Origin: Paludibacteraceae bacterium
GTDB lineage: Bacteria; Bacteroidota; Bacteroidia; Bacteroidales; Paludibacteraceae
Direction of reading: 5' to 3'
Assembly: GCA_017960065.1 (NCBI GenBank)
Contig: JAGCZK010000077.1
Span: 1 to 27,305 of the forward strand
Length of the DNA stretch: 27,305 bases
The first letter of the stretch is position 1. Each line of letters starts with the position of its first letter. The position numbers and the translations under genes were made by a program. The notes beneath the pieces are model-generated. The model was not told the DNA's origin, did no database searches, and saw only the letters and a list, made by a program, of their open reading frames with translations. Positions 14,032-23,354 of the stretch are shown here, in pieces.

Positions 14032-16178
14032 ACCGACGTCTGACCCTCTCGGAATACCGTGCCACCAGCCGACAGCTCGAAGGGCTGTTGGGAACGGAGT
14101 TCAGTGCCAAAATCAAGGCGCTGTGGCATCGCCATGGACAGCCCCAGCTGCTGCCCACAATGGCCAGTGCCCTGCGGGTGGCCCGATTGGCGGCCGATGA
14201 GATGGGGATGACGGGCGTTCCCGTGGCCGCTATCCTGCTGCAAGTCTTCACCGAACACACCGACTACCCCATCGGACAGGTCCAAAGCGATTTTTCGGCG
14301 GAACTGGCCCGGGTGGTGACGGGCCTTCACAAGGTCAACCAGTTTTACCACAAGGCCAAGGCACTCGAAACCGACAACTTCCGGATGTTGCTGCTCACCC
14401 TGGCCGAAGACGTGCGGGTCATCATGATCATGCTGGCCGAGCGCCTGTACCTGATCCGTCATCTGGCCGACTATCCCAAAGCCGAACAAGACAGCATCGC
14501 ACACGAGGTGGCCTACCTGTACGCCCCGCTGGCGCACCGCATGGGCTTTTATCCGGTCAAAACCGAGATGGAAGAGCGCGCCATGGAGCACAATTTTCCG
14601 GACACTTACCGCGAAATCGCCCGCAAACTGGTCGATACGGCCGAAGCGCGCGAAGCCTATTTCCAGCACTTTATCGGGCCGCTGAAGGCCAAACTCGACG
14701 CGGCCGGTTTCCGCTACGAACTCAAGAGCCGCACCAAGTCGATTCCGAGTATCTGGAACAAGATGAAGAAGCAGCACCTGCCCTTCGAAGGCATCTACGA
14801 CATTTTTGCCATCCGGCTGATCATCGACTGCCCGTTCGAACAGGAAAAGGCCCAGTGCTGGCAGGTGTATTCGATTGTCACCGACATGTAGACGCCCGAC
14901 CTGCGCCGCATGCGCGACTGGCTGTCGCAGCCCAAGGCCAACGGGTACGAATCGCTGCACTGCACGGTGATGGGCCCCGACGGCAAATACATCGAGGTGC
15001 AGATTCGCACGCGCCGCATGGACGAGGTGGCCGAAAAAGGCGTCGCCGCCCACTGGAAGTACAAGAACATCGGCGGGGACGAGCGCATGGAAGCCTGGCT
15101 CAAAACCCTGCGCGACGGGCTCGAAAATCCCGAAATGGAAGGCCGCGCGTCGATGGACTTCTTCAAGATGAACCTCTACGAGGAGGAAGTGTTTGCCTTT
15201 ACGCCCAAGGGCGATTTGCTGCGGCTGCCCAAAGGCGCCACCCTGCTCGACTTCGCCTTTGCCATCCACACGGCGGTGGGCAGCCACTGCATCGGCGGAC
15301 GCATCGACGGACGCAACGTGACGCTGGGCTACAAGCTCAACAACGGAGACCAAATCGAGGTCCTGACCTCGCCCAACCAGCATCCGCGCGCCGACTGGGT
15401 CAAAATCGCCGTCACGTCGAAGGCCCGCCAAAAGATACGCACGGTCATCAAGGAGACCGAAACCAAGCTGGCCAACGACGGCTTGGAAACCCTGCAGCGC
15501 CGTTTCAAGAACTGGAAGATCGATCTGGACGAAGCCCGCTTGTCGAAGGTGGGCACCCGGCTCGGCTACAAGCACCTGAGCCAGCTCTACATCGACTTGC
15601 AGGAAGGCAAGATGGATTTGCTCGAATTCCGCGACGCCTACCTCAACTTCGACAAGGAGGACAAGAGCGACGAGCGCAGCGCCTTCACGGCATCGGACTA
15701 CGGCAAGACGACGACCGACCGCATCAGCCGCTCCGACGTGCTGATTATCAACGAGGAGACCAAGGGCGTGCAGTACAGCATGGCCAAATGCTGCCACCCG
15801 ATTTTCGGCGACGAGATTTTCGGCTTCGTCACCGTGAGCGGCGGCATCAAGATCCACCGCAAGGACTGCCCAAACGCCCCCCAGATGATGGCGCGCTTCG
15901 GCTACCGCATCGTGCGGGCCGCCTGGGAGGCCAAGGGCAGCGAACAGCAGATCTGCCCGCTGTACATCAGCGGCGACGACCAGCTCAGCATCATGACCAA
16001 CGTCACCTCGGTGATTGCCAAGGAGCCCTCGGTCACCCTGCGCTCGATCAACATCGACACCGACGGCGGACGCCTGCACGGACGCATCGTCCTCACAGCC
16101 GGCGACACCGAAACCCTGGAGCGGCTCATCCGCAAGCTGCGCACCATCAAAGGCGTGGATGAAGTCAGCCGGGGGTGA
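14028..16178 (+). pseudogene. RelA/SpoT-family (p)ppGpp synthetase gene interrupted by an in-frame TAG at 14889-14891
   Basis: Both halves are in one frame and together would give 716 residues, the normal length of a long RSH protein. The N-terminal HD-like region (about 30-170) lacks the HD and downstream ED residues of the hydrolase, so this is the RelA-like synthesis-only type. The synthetase domain follows (RTKSIPSIWNKMKKQ; FEGIYDIFAIRLI). Codon 288 is TAG in ...YSIVTDM-stop-TPDLRRMRDWLS, where relatives as I recall them have tyrosine. After it, the domain continues intact: NGYESLHCTVMGP from 305, E323 in EVQIRT, the TGS domain from about 387 (VFAFTPKG), a C588-C589 zinc-finger-like segment and an ACT domain from about 641. 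With no readthrough, the product ends before the substrate loop. A restart at 14910 would lack the first half. The gene is recently inactivated, suppressed, or misassembled. Confidence 0.85.
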
Positions 16179-16181
16179 TTG

Positions 16182-16213
16182 TTTGCACAAATGGCTTTTT
16201 TTGCGTAAATTTG
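16182..16213 (+). promoter_or_regulatory. Bacteroidota-type vegetative promoter for ribE
   Basis: TTTG at 16182-16185 (-33) and TAAATTTG at 16206-16213 (-7) are separated by 20 bases, matching the Bacteroidota primary sigma consensus in both boxes and spacing. The ribE ATG lies 20 bases after the -7 box. This probably drives the 16234-22938 run. Confidence 0.75.
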
Positions 16214-16233
16214 CACCATAAATTCCAACGAGT

Positions 16234-16842
16234 ATGTTTAGTGGTATCATAGAAAGCACCGCACGCGTCACCGCGCTCGAAAAAGAGCTCGACAACCTGC
16301 ACCTGACCCTGGCCTGCCCCTTCGCCCGCGAGCTCAAAATCGACCAAAGCGTGGCGCACAACGGCGTTTGCCTCACCGTTGTCCGGCAACAGGGCGACGA
16401 ATACACCGTCACGGCCATGCGCGAGACCCTCGAAAAAAGCAACCTCGGCCTGCTCCAGGTGGGCGACCGGGTCAATGTGGAACGCAGCATGCTGATGAAC
16501 GGCCGCCTCGACGGGCACATCGTGCAGGGGCATGTGGACGGCACCGCTGTCTGCACCAAGGTCGAAAACGCCAACGGCAGCTGGACGTACACCTTCGAAC
16601 ATGCCTTCGACCCCGAGATGGCCAAACGCGGTTACTTTACCGTGGACAAAGGCTCGGTCACGGTCAACGGCACCAGCCTGACCGTGTGCAACCCCACGCG
16701 CAACAGCTTTCAGGTCAACATCATCCCCTACACCTACGAAAACACCAATTTCAAGGAAATTCGCGAGGGGACGGTGGTCAACCTCGAATTCGACATCATC
16801 GGCAAATACCTGTCGCGCATGATGCAACTGACACAAGACTAA
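16234..16842 (+). CDS. ribE: Riboflavin synthase, alpha subunit
   Basis: The protein has 202 residues, the usual length. It dismutates two 6,7-dimethyl-8-ribityllumazine molecules to riboflavin and a pyrimidine. It starts with the diagnostic MFSGIIE. Two similar lumazine-binding halves are seen: residues 1 to about 97 (VAHNGVCLTVV, VNVERSM, GRLDGHIVQGHVDG at the junction) and about 98-195 (KGSVTVNGTSLTV, FQVNIIPYT, VNLEFDIIGKYL). The enzyme works as a trimer in the cytoplasm. No FMN riboswitch was recognised: only 55 bases separate it from the upstream gene, and these hold a vegetative promoter. Confidence 0.96.
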   Translation: MFSGIIESTARVTALEKELDNLHLTLACPFARELKIDQSVAHNGVCLTVVRQQGDEYTVTAMRETLEKSNLGLLQVGDRVNVERSMLMNGRLDGHIVQGHVDGTAVCTKVENANGSWTYTFEHAFDPEMAKRGYFTVDKGSVTVNGTSLTVCNPTRNSFQVNIIPYTYENTNFKEIREGTVVNLEFDIIGKYLSRMMQLTQD

Positions 16843-16881
16843 TCCAAACGAATGAAAAACCCATTGCAACTTTCAAAAATC

Positions 16882-17295
16882 ATGAAACAGAAACTCCTCA
16901 TTTTCAGTCTGTTGGCAGCCTGCCTGCTGGCAGCCTGCACCAACAGCCAGCTCAAACAGGCCGTAAAAGCGGCTCAAGACGAATGCCCCATCGATTTTGG
17001 AGATAACTCCCAAATCGAAAAGGTGGAGATCAAAGACAAAACCGTGGTATATACGATCTCTACCCCCGAGGACTACGGGTTCACCGTGGACCAGTTCGAC
17101 AATCCGTTTGTCATCACCTTACTCAAAGCCTCCTACATCGAGACCATGCCGATGATGGACAACGAAGCGCTCCAACAGCTCATCAGGCAATGCCACGCCG
17201 ATTCGGTAACCAGCATTTTCCGCCATGTGGGAAAAGACAGCGGATACCAGATAGACGTTAAAATTGAAGGAGCCGACTGGAACATCCTGCCATGA
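16882..17295 (+). CDS. Uncharacterised lipoprotein
   Basis: The protein has 137 residues from the ATG at 16882; an ATG at 16852 would add ten residues (MKNPLQLSKI). The shorter start is preferred because MKQKLLIFSLLAACLLAAC is a compact lipoprotein signal, with C19 the likely modified cysteine (C14 possible). The mature part (ECPIDFGDNSQIEKVEIKDKT, YTISTPEDYGF, ALQQLIRQC, GYQIDVKIEG) looks like a small alpha/beta domain without known catalytic motifs. Two further cysteines, in ECPIDF and RQC, could pair in the periplasm. Its stop overlaps rlmN by four bases. The function is unknown to me. Confidence 0.75.
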   Translation: MKQKLLIFSLLAACLLAACTNSQLKQAVKAAQDECPIDFGDNSQIEKVEIKDKTVVYTISTPEDYGFTVDQFDNPFVITLLKASYIETMPMMDNEALQQLIRQCHADSVTSIFRHVGKDSGYQIDVKIEGADWNILP

Positions 17296-18329
17296 ACACG
17301 ACCGGCAAACCATTGATAGGACAGACGCTCGACGAACTCAAACAGCTCGTCGCCGCCTACGGTTTGCCGACATTTACGGCCAAGCAGATCGCCGACTGGA
17401 TATACCGCAAACGCGTACTGCACATTGCCGACATGACGAACCTGTCGGCGCGCGCCCGCGAACTGCTGTCGCAGCAATGGTGCGTCGGTGTGGCCGAGCC
17501 CGTCGAGCGGCGGCAGTCGAAAGACGGCACCGTCAAGTACCTGTTCGAAGCGGGCGAAGGCGGCGGCCATTACATCGAGAGTGTCTATATCCCCGACGGA
17601 GACCGGGCCACGCTGTGCATTTCGTCGCAAATCGGCTGCCAGATGGGCTGCACGTTTTGCGCCACCGGCCGCCAGGGTTACAAAGGCAACCTCACAACGG
17701 CCGAAATCCTCAACCAGGTGCAAAGCATCGAGCAGTCGGACAGCCTGACCAACATTGTGTTTATGGGCATGGGCGAGCCGCTCAACAACGCCGACGCCGT
17801 GCTCAAGGCGATTGCCATCATGACCGCCGACTACGGCTATGGCTGGAGTCCGAAGCGCATTACGCTCTCGACCGTGGGCATCACGCCGCAACTGGCCCGG
17901 GCACTCGACGAAAGCCAGTGCCAGATTGCTGTCAGCATCCACGCCCCCAACGCGGCGCTGCGGGCCCAACTGGTACCGGCCGAAAAGGCCTACCCCATGC
18001 ACGACACGCTCGAGCTGCTGCGCCGCCACGACTTTTCGCACCAACGCCGCCTGTCGTTCGAATACACCCTGTTCGACGGGGTCAACGACCGGAAGGAGGA
18101 TGCGCTCGAGTTGGCACACAATTTGCAAGGATTGGATTGCCATATCAACCTGATTCCGTTTCATGCGATTCCAGACGCCGGGTTGCGCCCCTCGCCGAGA
18201 GCCGCCATGGAAGCCTTTCAGGAAGTGTTGAACCAAAAGCGGTTCCCCACCACCATCCGCCGCTCGCGCGGCCAGGACATTGAGGCGGCGTGCGGACTGC
18301 TGTCAAAAATAAAACAAACGCAACTATGA
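17292..18329 (+). CDS. rlmN: 23S rRNA (adenine-2503 C2) / tRNA (adenine-37 C2) methyltransferase RlmN
   Basis: This 345-residue radical-SAM enzyme methylates C2 of A2503 in 23S rRNA, and in some bacteria A37 of tRNAs. The iron-sulfur cysteines are C116, C120 and C123 in GCQMGCTFCATG. FMGMGEPLNN, ITLSTVGITP, VSIHAPNAALR and INLIPFHAI follow as in the family. The late cysteine in QDIEAACGLL (C334) matches the residue that carries the transient methyl group. An N-terminal accessory domain (LKQLVAAYGLPTFTAKQIADWIY) is present. It starts within the preceding stop and ends within the next start, both as ATGA overlaps. Confidence 0.96.
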   Translation: MNTTGKPLIGQTLDELKQLVAAYGLPTFTAKQIADWIYRKRVLHIADMTNLSARARELLSQQWCVGVAEPVERRQSKDGTVKYLFEAGEGGGHYIESVYIPDGDRATLCISSQIGCQMGCTFCATGRQGYKGNLTTAEILNQVQSIEQSDSLTNIVFMGMGEPLNNADAVLKAIAIMTADYGYGWSPKRITLSTVGITPQLARALDESQCQIAVSIHAPNAALRAQLVPAEKAYPMHDTLELLRRHDFSHQRRLSFEYTLFDGVNDRKEDALELAHNLQGLDCHINLIPFHAIPDAGLRPSPRAAMEAFQEVLNQKRFPTTIRRSRGQDIEAACGLLSKIKQTQL

Positions 18330-19327
18330 GACGTTTTTCCATATTATGGACAGTTTCGGTGATGTGCGCCGCATTGCTGGGCGCCTGCTCCGAAGGCTCA
18401 ATCAAACCCAACGTGACCGGCGCCGCCGGCGAACTGCTGCTGGTGGTCGATGACTCGGTTTACCGGAGCGTTGCGGGCGATTCGCTGCGGGCGATGCTCG
18501 ATGCCGACGTGCCCTGCCTGCCGCAGTCGGAGCCGATGTTCAATGTGTCGCGCACCACGCACCGCGGCTTCAACGAGCTGCTCAAACCGGCGCGCAACAT
18601 TCTGATTGTCAATGTCGGAAAGCAATATTCGGTCGGAAAAATCAAGGCGGCCACCAACAAATGGGCCCAACCGCAGGCCGTGCTCTACGCCAACGCCACC
18701 GACACAGACTCGCTGGCGGCACTCATCGGCCGCAAGAAAAACGCCATCTACGCCTACTTCCTGAAAGCCGAGCGCGACCGCAACATCCGCTACTTCACCA
18801 AGGCCCAGGAGCTGAAACCCAAGCAGATGATTGAGGAACTATTCGGCGCCTCGATGATGGTGCCCCGCGGCATGAAACGCACCAAGACGGGCACCGACTT
18901 TTTGTGGATTTCGGGCAACAACGGCGAATTCAACCAAAACATCCTGGTCTATAGCGTGCCCTACTACAGCATCGACCAGTTCAAGCGCGAAGAGCTGCTG
19001 CGCGTGCGCGACTCGGTGCTGAAGGCTAACGTGCCCGGCCCGACCGAAGGCTCGTACATGACCACCGAATACCAGGTGGACCCGCCCATCTTCGAAAAGG
19101 ACAACACCGAAGAGGGCAAGTATGCGGCCAAACTGACCGGACGCTGGCGCGTCGAGGGCGATTTGATGGGCGGCCCGTTTGTCAGCCTGACGGTCGTCAA
19201 CAGCGAGCGACTGGAGCTGCTCACGGTCGAGTCGTTCGTCTATGCCCCCAACCAATACAAACGCAACATCATGCGCCAACTTGAGGCGATATTATACACA
19301 TTGACATTCAATTATGGAAAAGATTAA
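18326..19327 (+). CDS. DUF4837-family lipoprotein
   Basis: The protein has 333 residues from the ATG overlapping the rlmN stop; an earlier in-frame start would only lengthen the signal region. MRRFSILWTVSVMCAALLGAC is a lipoprotein signal with C21 the modified cysteine. The mature part begins with GAAGELLLVVDDSVYRSVAGDSLRAML and has LPQSEPMFNVSRTTHRGFN and YVYAPNQYKRN-like segments near the end, which I recognise as the DUF4837 family found in Bacteroidota, often near rlmN. The biochemical role is unknown. It overlaps pdxA by 14 bases. Confidence 0.83.
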   Translation: MRRFSILWTVSVMCAALLGACSEGSIKPNVTGAAGELLLVVDDSVYRSVAGDSLRAMLDADVPCLPQSEPMFNVSRTTHRGFNELLKPARNILIVNVGKQYSVGKIKAATNKWAQPQAVLYANATDTDSLAALIGRKKNAIYAYFLKAERDRNIRYFTKAQELKPKQMIEELFGASMMVPRGMKRTKTGTDFLWISGNNGEFNQNILVYSVPYYSIDQFKREELLRVRDSVLKANVPGPTEGSYMTTEYQVDPPIFEKDNTEEGKYAAKLTGRWRVEGDLMGGPFVSLTVVNSERLELLTVESFVYAPNQYKRNIMRQLEAILYTLTFNYGKD

Positions 19328-20302
19328 AATCGGAATCACACACGGCGATGTCAACGGCATCGGATACGAAGTCATCCTCAAAACGCTGGAGGACAACCGC
19401 ATTTTGGACTGCTGCATCCCCATTGTATATGGCTCGTCGAAAGCGGCGGCCTATCACCGCAAAATGCTCGAGCTCAACGGCAACCTCAACCTGATCAATT
19501 CGGCGGAAGAGGCCAACGACAAGCGCGCCAACATCATCAACTGCTGCGACAATGAATTGAAGGTCGAGCTCGGTCAATCGACCGAGATGGCCGGCGTAGC
19601 GGCCTTCGACGCCCTCGAGAGGGCGACGCTCGACCTGAAAGAAGGCAAAATCGACGCTCTGGTAACGGCGCCCATCAACAAAAAGAACATCCAGTCGGAG
19701 CGTTTCAATTTTCCGGGGCACACCGAATACCTCGAACAGATTTTCGGAAAGAAGGGCGATGCGCTCATGCTGCTGGCCAACGACAAGCTGCGGGTGGCCG
19801 TGGTTACCGGTCACATCCCTCTGGCCAAAGTGGCCGCCAGCCTCAGCACCGAGGGTATCCTGACCAAGATCAAACAACTCAACCAATCGCTCAAACAAGA
19901 CTTCGGCATCCGCAAGCCACGCATTGCCGTATTGGGGCTTAACCCGCATGCCGGCGATGACGGCGTGATCGGCGAAGAGGAAAAGACGATTATCCGCCCC
20001 GCCATCCAAGCCGCCCTCGACCAAGGCATCGTTTGCATCGGCCCGCTGCCCGCCGACGGTTTCTTCGGGTCGGACAACTACCTGAAATACGACGGCATCC
20101 TGGCCATGTACCACGACCAGGGGCTGATTCCGTTCAAAACCCTGGCCATGTCCAACGGCGTGAACTACACGGCAGGACTGCCCGTAGTGCGCACCTCGCC
20201 CGACCACGGCACGGCCTACGACAAGGCCGGCCAGAACGTCGCCGACGAAAGTTCGCTGCGCGCCGCCATGTACATGGCCATCGACATTGTAAAACAACGC
20301 TC

Positions 20303-20309
<7 letters not shown>
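19314..20309 (+). CDS. pdxA: 4-hydroxythreonine-4-phosphate dehydrogenase PdxA
   Basis: This 331-residue enzyme oxidises 4-phosphohydroxy-L-threonine with NAD in the DXP-dependent pyridoxal phosphate pathway, which also uses the product of dxs in this window. Visible are ITHGDVNGIGYEV near the N-terminus, DALVTAPINKKNI, the metal-binding histidines in FPGHTEYL, NPHAGDDG and MYHDQGLIPFK, and RTSPDHGTAYD near the end. The start overlaps the end of the DUF4837 gene, and the last 7 bases overlap the start of the sigma-54 activator gene, so the three are probably co-translated. Confidence 0.96.
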
Positions 20310-21522
<1,213 letters not shown>

Positions 21523-21526
<4 letters not shown>

Positions 21527-22041
21527 GCAACAAGCACTTATACAGTCTTTTGACCATTGCCGTGGCCACCTTCGTGCTGACGGCCTGCACGATTTCGTAC
21601 AAGTTTAACGGTACGGTCATCGACTACAGCAAGGTGAAGACCATCGCCATCACCGACTTCACCAACCGCGCGCCCATGGTGTATGCCCCGCTGGCAGTCC
21701 GGTTCAACGAAAAGATCAAGGACACCTACGTCCGCCAGACCCGTCTGGAGTTGACCGACCGCAACGGCGACCTCGAGCTCGAAGGCGAAATCACCGGCTA
21801 CGACATCACGCCGCAGTCGATGAACGCCAACTCGCTGTCGGCCGAAACGCGTCTGACCATCCGGATTCAGGTGCGCTACACCAACAACACGAACCCCGAC
21901 GAAAATTTCGAGCGCAGCTATTCGGCTTACCGCAACTTCGACAGTTCGAAACTGATCACCGAGGTGCAGGATGACCTGATTGAGGAGATCGTGGACGAAA
22001 TCTGCAACAACATTTACAACGACACCGTAGCCAACTGGTAA
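21523..22041 (+). CDS. lptE: LptE-type lipopolysaccharide-assembly lipoprotein
   Basis: The protein has 172 residues. MSNKHLYSLLTIAVATFVLTAC gives a lipoprotein signal with C22 modified. The mature start CTISYKFNGTVIDYSKVKTIAI, then FTNRAPMVYAPLAVRFNEKIKDTYVRQTRLEL and DLELEGEITGYDI, match the LptE family as found in Bacteroidota. LptE plugs the LptD barrel that inserts lipopolysaccharide in the outer leaflet. It overlaps the sigma-54 activator gene by four bases (ATGA). Sequence divergence in this family is large, so the name rests on the pattern and on the position before the TPR gene and secG. Confidence 0.85.
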
Positions 22042-22042
22042 G

Positions 22043-22624
22043 ATGACCGCCGACCAATTCATACGACTGCTCAAACAACCCGCCCTGCTGACCGAAAGCG
22101 ACTGCGAATCGGTGGGCCGGCTGTGGGAAAGCCACCCGTACTTCGGCGCGGCGGCCAGCCTCTACCTCAAAGGGCTGCACGATGGTCACGACCTGCGCTA
22201 CGCCGCCATGCTGCCCCGCGTGGCCCTGACCGTAGCCGACCGCAAACGCCTGCAGGAGTACCTCGAGGCACCGGCCCTCGGCATCCGGCCCGGCTACCCG
22301 GCCGACTACCCCCTGAACGGACTGACGGCCGACGGACCGAAAATGAAGCACGGCGACCTGATTGACCAGTTTATCGAAACCGACCCGCGCATCCAGCCCA
22401 TCGCCGGGCAAAAGGCCGAAGGCGAAACGCTTCCGGCCGAGCCGGTCAAAACCGTCACCGACAGTATTTTTACCGAAAGTTTGGCAAAAATCTATATCAA
22501 ACAGGGGCAATATGCCAAGGCAATCCGCATTTTTGAAAAATTAAATTTGAAATATCCAGAAAAAAGTGCTTACTTTGCAGACCAAATCACAACATTGCAG
22601 AAAAAATTAGAAACAAACTCATAA
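22043..22624 (+). CDS. TPR-like protein of unknown function
   Basis: The protein has 193 residues and starts one base after the lptE stop. There is no signal peptide. The N-terminal half (SDCESVGRLWESHPYFGAAASLYLKGLH) is helical. The segment from about 142 (FTESLAKIYIKQGQYAKAIRIFEKLNLKYPEKSAYFADQI) fits one TPR repeat with its capping helix. Between the two, a proline- and charge-rich linker contains IDQFIETDPRI. Proteins of this design are commonly found between lptE and secG in this phylum, but I know of no assigned role. It may be a scaffold linking to the envelope export genes around it. Confidence 0.78.
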   Translation: MTADQFIRLLKQPALLTESDCESVGRLWESHPYFGAAASLYLKGLHDGHDLRYAAMLPRVALTVADRKRLQEYLEAPALGIRPGYPADYPLNGLTADGPKMKHGDLIDQFIETDPRIQPIAGQKAEGETLPAEPVKTVTDSIFTESLAKIYIKQGQYAKAIRIFEKLNLKYPEKSAYFADQITTLQKKLETNS

Positions 22625-22629
22625 AAACC

Positions 22630-22938
22630 ATGAAAGTAATCGTCATCTTTGCCATCATCACAGCAATATTGCTAATTTTCATTGTATTGATCCAAAACTC
22701 GAAGGGCGGCGGTCTGGATTCGTCGCTGTCGAGCACCAACCAAATCATGGGCGTGCGCAAAACCACCGACTTTTTGGAGAAAGCCACCTGGTCGCTGGTC
22801 ATCGTTTTGGCCGTGCTTTGCGTCGCCAGCGCGCACTTCTTGGTTCGCGGCAGCCAGTCGGAAGCCGACAAAATCCGCCAAAACGTGGAAGAAAGCGCCC
22901 CCGCTCCCGTTCAGGAGCAGGCTCCCGAAGCAGAATAA
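22630..22938 (+). CDS. secG: SecG, preprotein translocase subunit
   Basis: The protein has 102 residues. Two membrane helices are visible, IFAIITAILLIFIVLIQ and WSLVIVLAVLCVASAHFLV, joined by the conserved cytoplasmic loop SKGGGLDSSLSSTNQIMGVRKTTDFLEKAT. An acidic, Pro/Ala/Gln-rich C-terminal tail follows. SecG assists the SecYE channel and the SecA motor in protein export. It starts 5 bases after the TPR-like gene and is the last gene before a strong terminator, so it closes the 16234-22938 run. Confidence 0.95.
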   Translation: MKVIVIFAIITAILLIFIVLIQNSKGGGLDSSLSSTNQIMGVRKTTDFLEKATWSLVIVLAVLCVASAHFLVRGSQSEADKIRQNVEESAPAPVQEQAPEAE

Positions 22939-22962
22939 CGACATTTTGTCATATATGCCGTC

Positions 22963-23002
22963 AACGGGGCCGTTTTGTCAGTCAAAACGGCCCCGTTTTT
23001 TT
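22963..23002 (+). terminator. Rho-independent terminator after secG
   Basis: AACGGGGCCGTTTT (22963-22976) pairs perfectly with 22984-22997 around a 7-base loop and is followed by a run of T to 23002. It separates the secG run from groESL. Confidence 0.92.
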
Positions 23003-23003
23003 A

Positions 23004-23020
23004 TTGGCACAGATTCTGCA
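23004..23020 (+). promoter_or_regulatory. Candidate sigma-54 (-24/-12) promoter before groES
   Basis: The sequence is TTGGCACAGATTCTGCA. Against the sigma-54 consensus TGGCACG-N4-TTGCW it has TGGCAC exactly, then CTGCA, with the GG (23006-23007) and GC (23018-23019) separated by exactly 10 bases as required. The two mismatches are A for G after TGGCAC and C for the first T of TTGC. The groES ATG is 42 bases downstream. No TAnnTTTG vegetative -7 box is seen between the terminator and groES, and no CIRCE element. Confidence 0.5.
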
Positions 23021-23061
23021 TAGTACCAGACGAAAAAGAATATTAACTCAATAAAATAATC

Positions 23062-23334
23062 ATGATGAACATCAAACCATTGGCAGACCGGGTGCTGGTG
23101 CAACCCGATGCCGCAGAAGAAAAGAGTGCCGGAGGTATTATCCTGCCCGATTCGGCCAAAGAAAAACCGTTGAAAGGCAAAGTGCTGGCTACCGGTAACG
23201 GTACCAAAGACGAACAAATGGTCGTTAAAGCCGGCGATACGGTGCTGTACGGCAAATATGCCGGCACCGAAATCGAGTACGAAGGCGAAAAATACCTGAT
23301 CATGCGTCAAAGTGACATTTTGGCAACTCTCTAA
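23062..23334 (+). CDS. groES: Co-chaperonin GroES
   Basis: The protein is 90 residues from the first of two adjacent ATGs; the second, at 23065, may be the real start. It has PLADRVLVQP near the start, the mobile loop DAAEEKSAGGIILPDSAKEKP, GKVLATGNG, KAGDTVLYGKYAGTEIEYEGEKYLIMRQSDILA. It forms the heptameric lid of GroEL. It is followed by groEL after 20 bases. It lies just behind a terminator and a candidate sigma-54 promoter. Confidence 0.97.
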   Translation: MMNIKPLADRVLVQPDAAEEKSAGGIILPDSAKEKPLKGKVLATGNGTKDEQMVVKAGDTVLYGKYAGTEIEYEGEKYLIMRQSDILATL

Positions 23335-23354
23335 TCCTTTAAAAAATTACAGTT

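Noticed and set aside
14889..14891. Genome-wide reassignment of TAG as a sense codon, to explain the interrupted RelA-type gene
   Set aside because: nnrD and both CotH genes end in TAG at the expected protein ends, and nothing conserved follows them in frame. TAG therefore acts as a stop here.
14910..16178. A separate functional gene starting at the ATG after the amber codon
   Set aside because: It would begin in the middle of the synthetase domain and lack half of its residues. The continuous frame upstream shows it is the rest of one gene.
16165..16205. Rho-independent terminator between the RelA-type gene and ribE
   Set aside because: The T run at 16196-16202 has only a four-base pairing with a long loop before it, and it overlaps the ribE promoter.
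14004..16625. 873-codon open frame on the minus strand, opposite the RelA-type gene and ribE
   Set aside because: It is a shadow of GC-rich codon usage. It spans two unrelated plus-strand genes with clear motifs, and its translation shows no recognisable domain.
23003..23061. CIRCE operator or vegetative promoter before groES
   Set aside because: No inverted repeat like TTAGCACTC-N9-GAGTGCTAA and no TAnnTTTG box is present between the terminator and the start codon.
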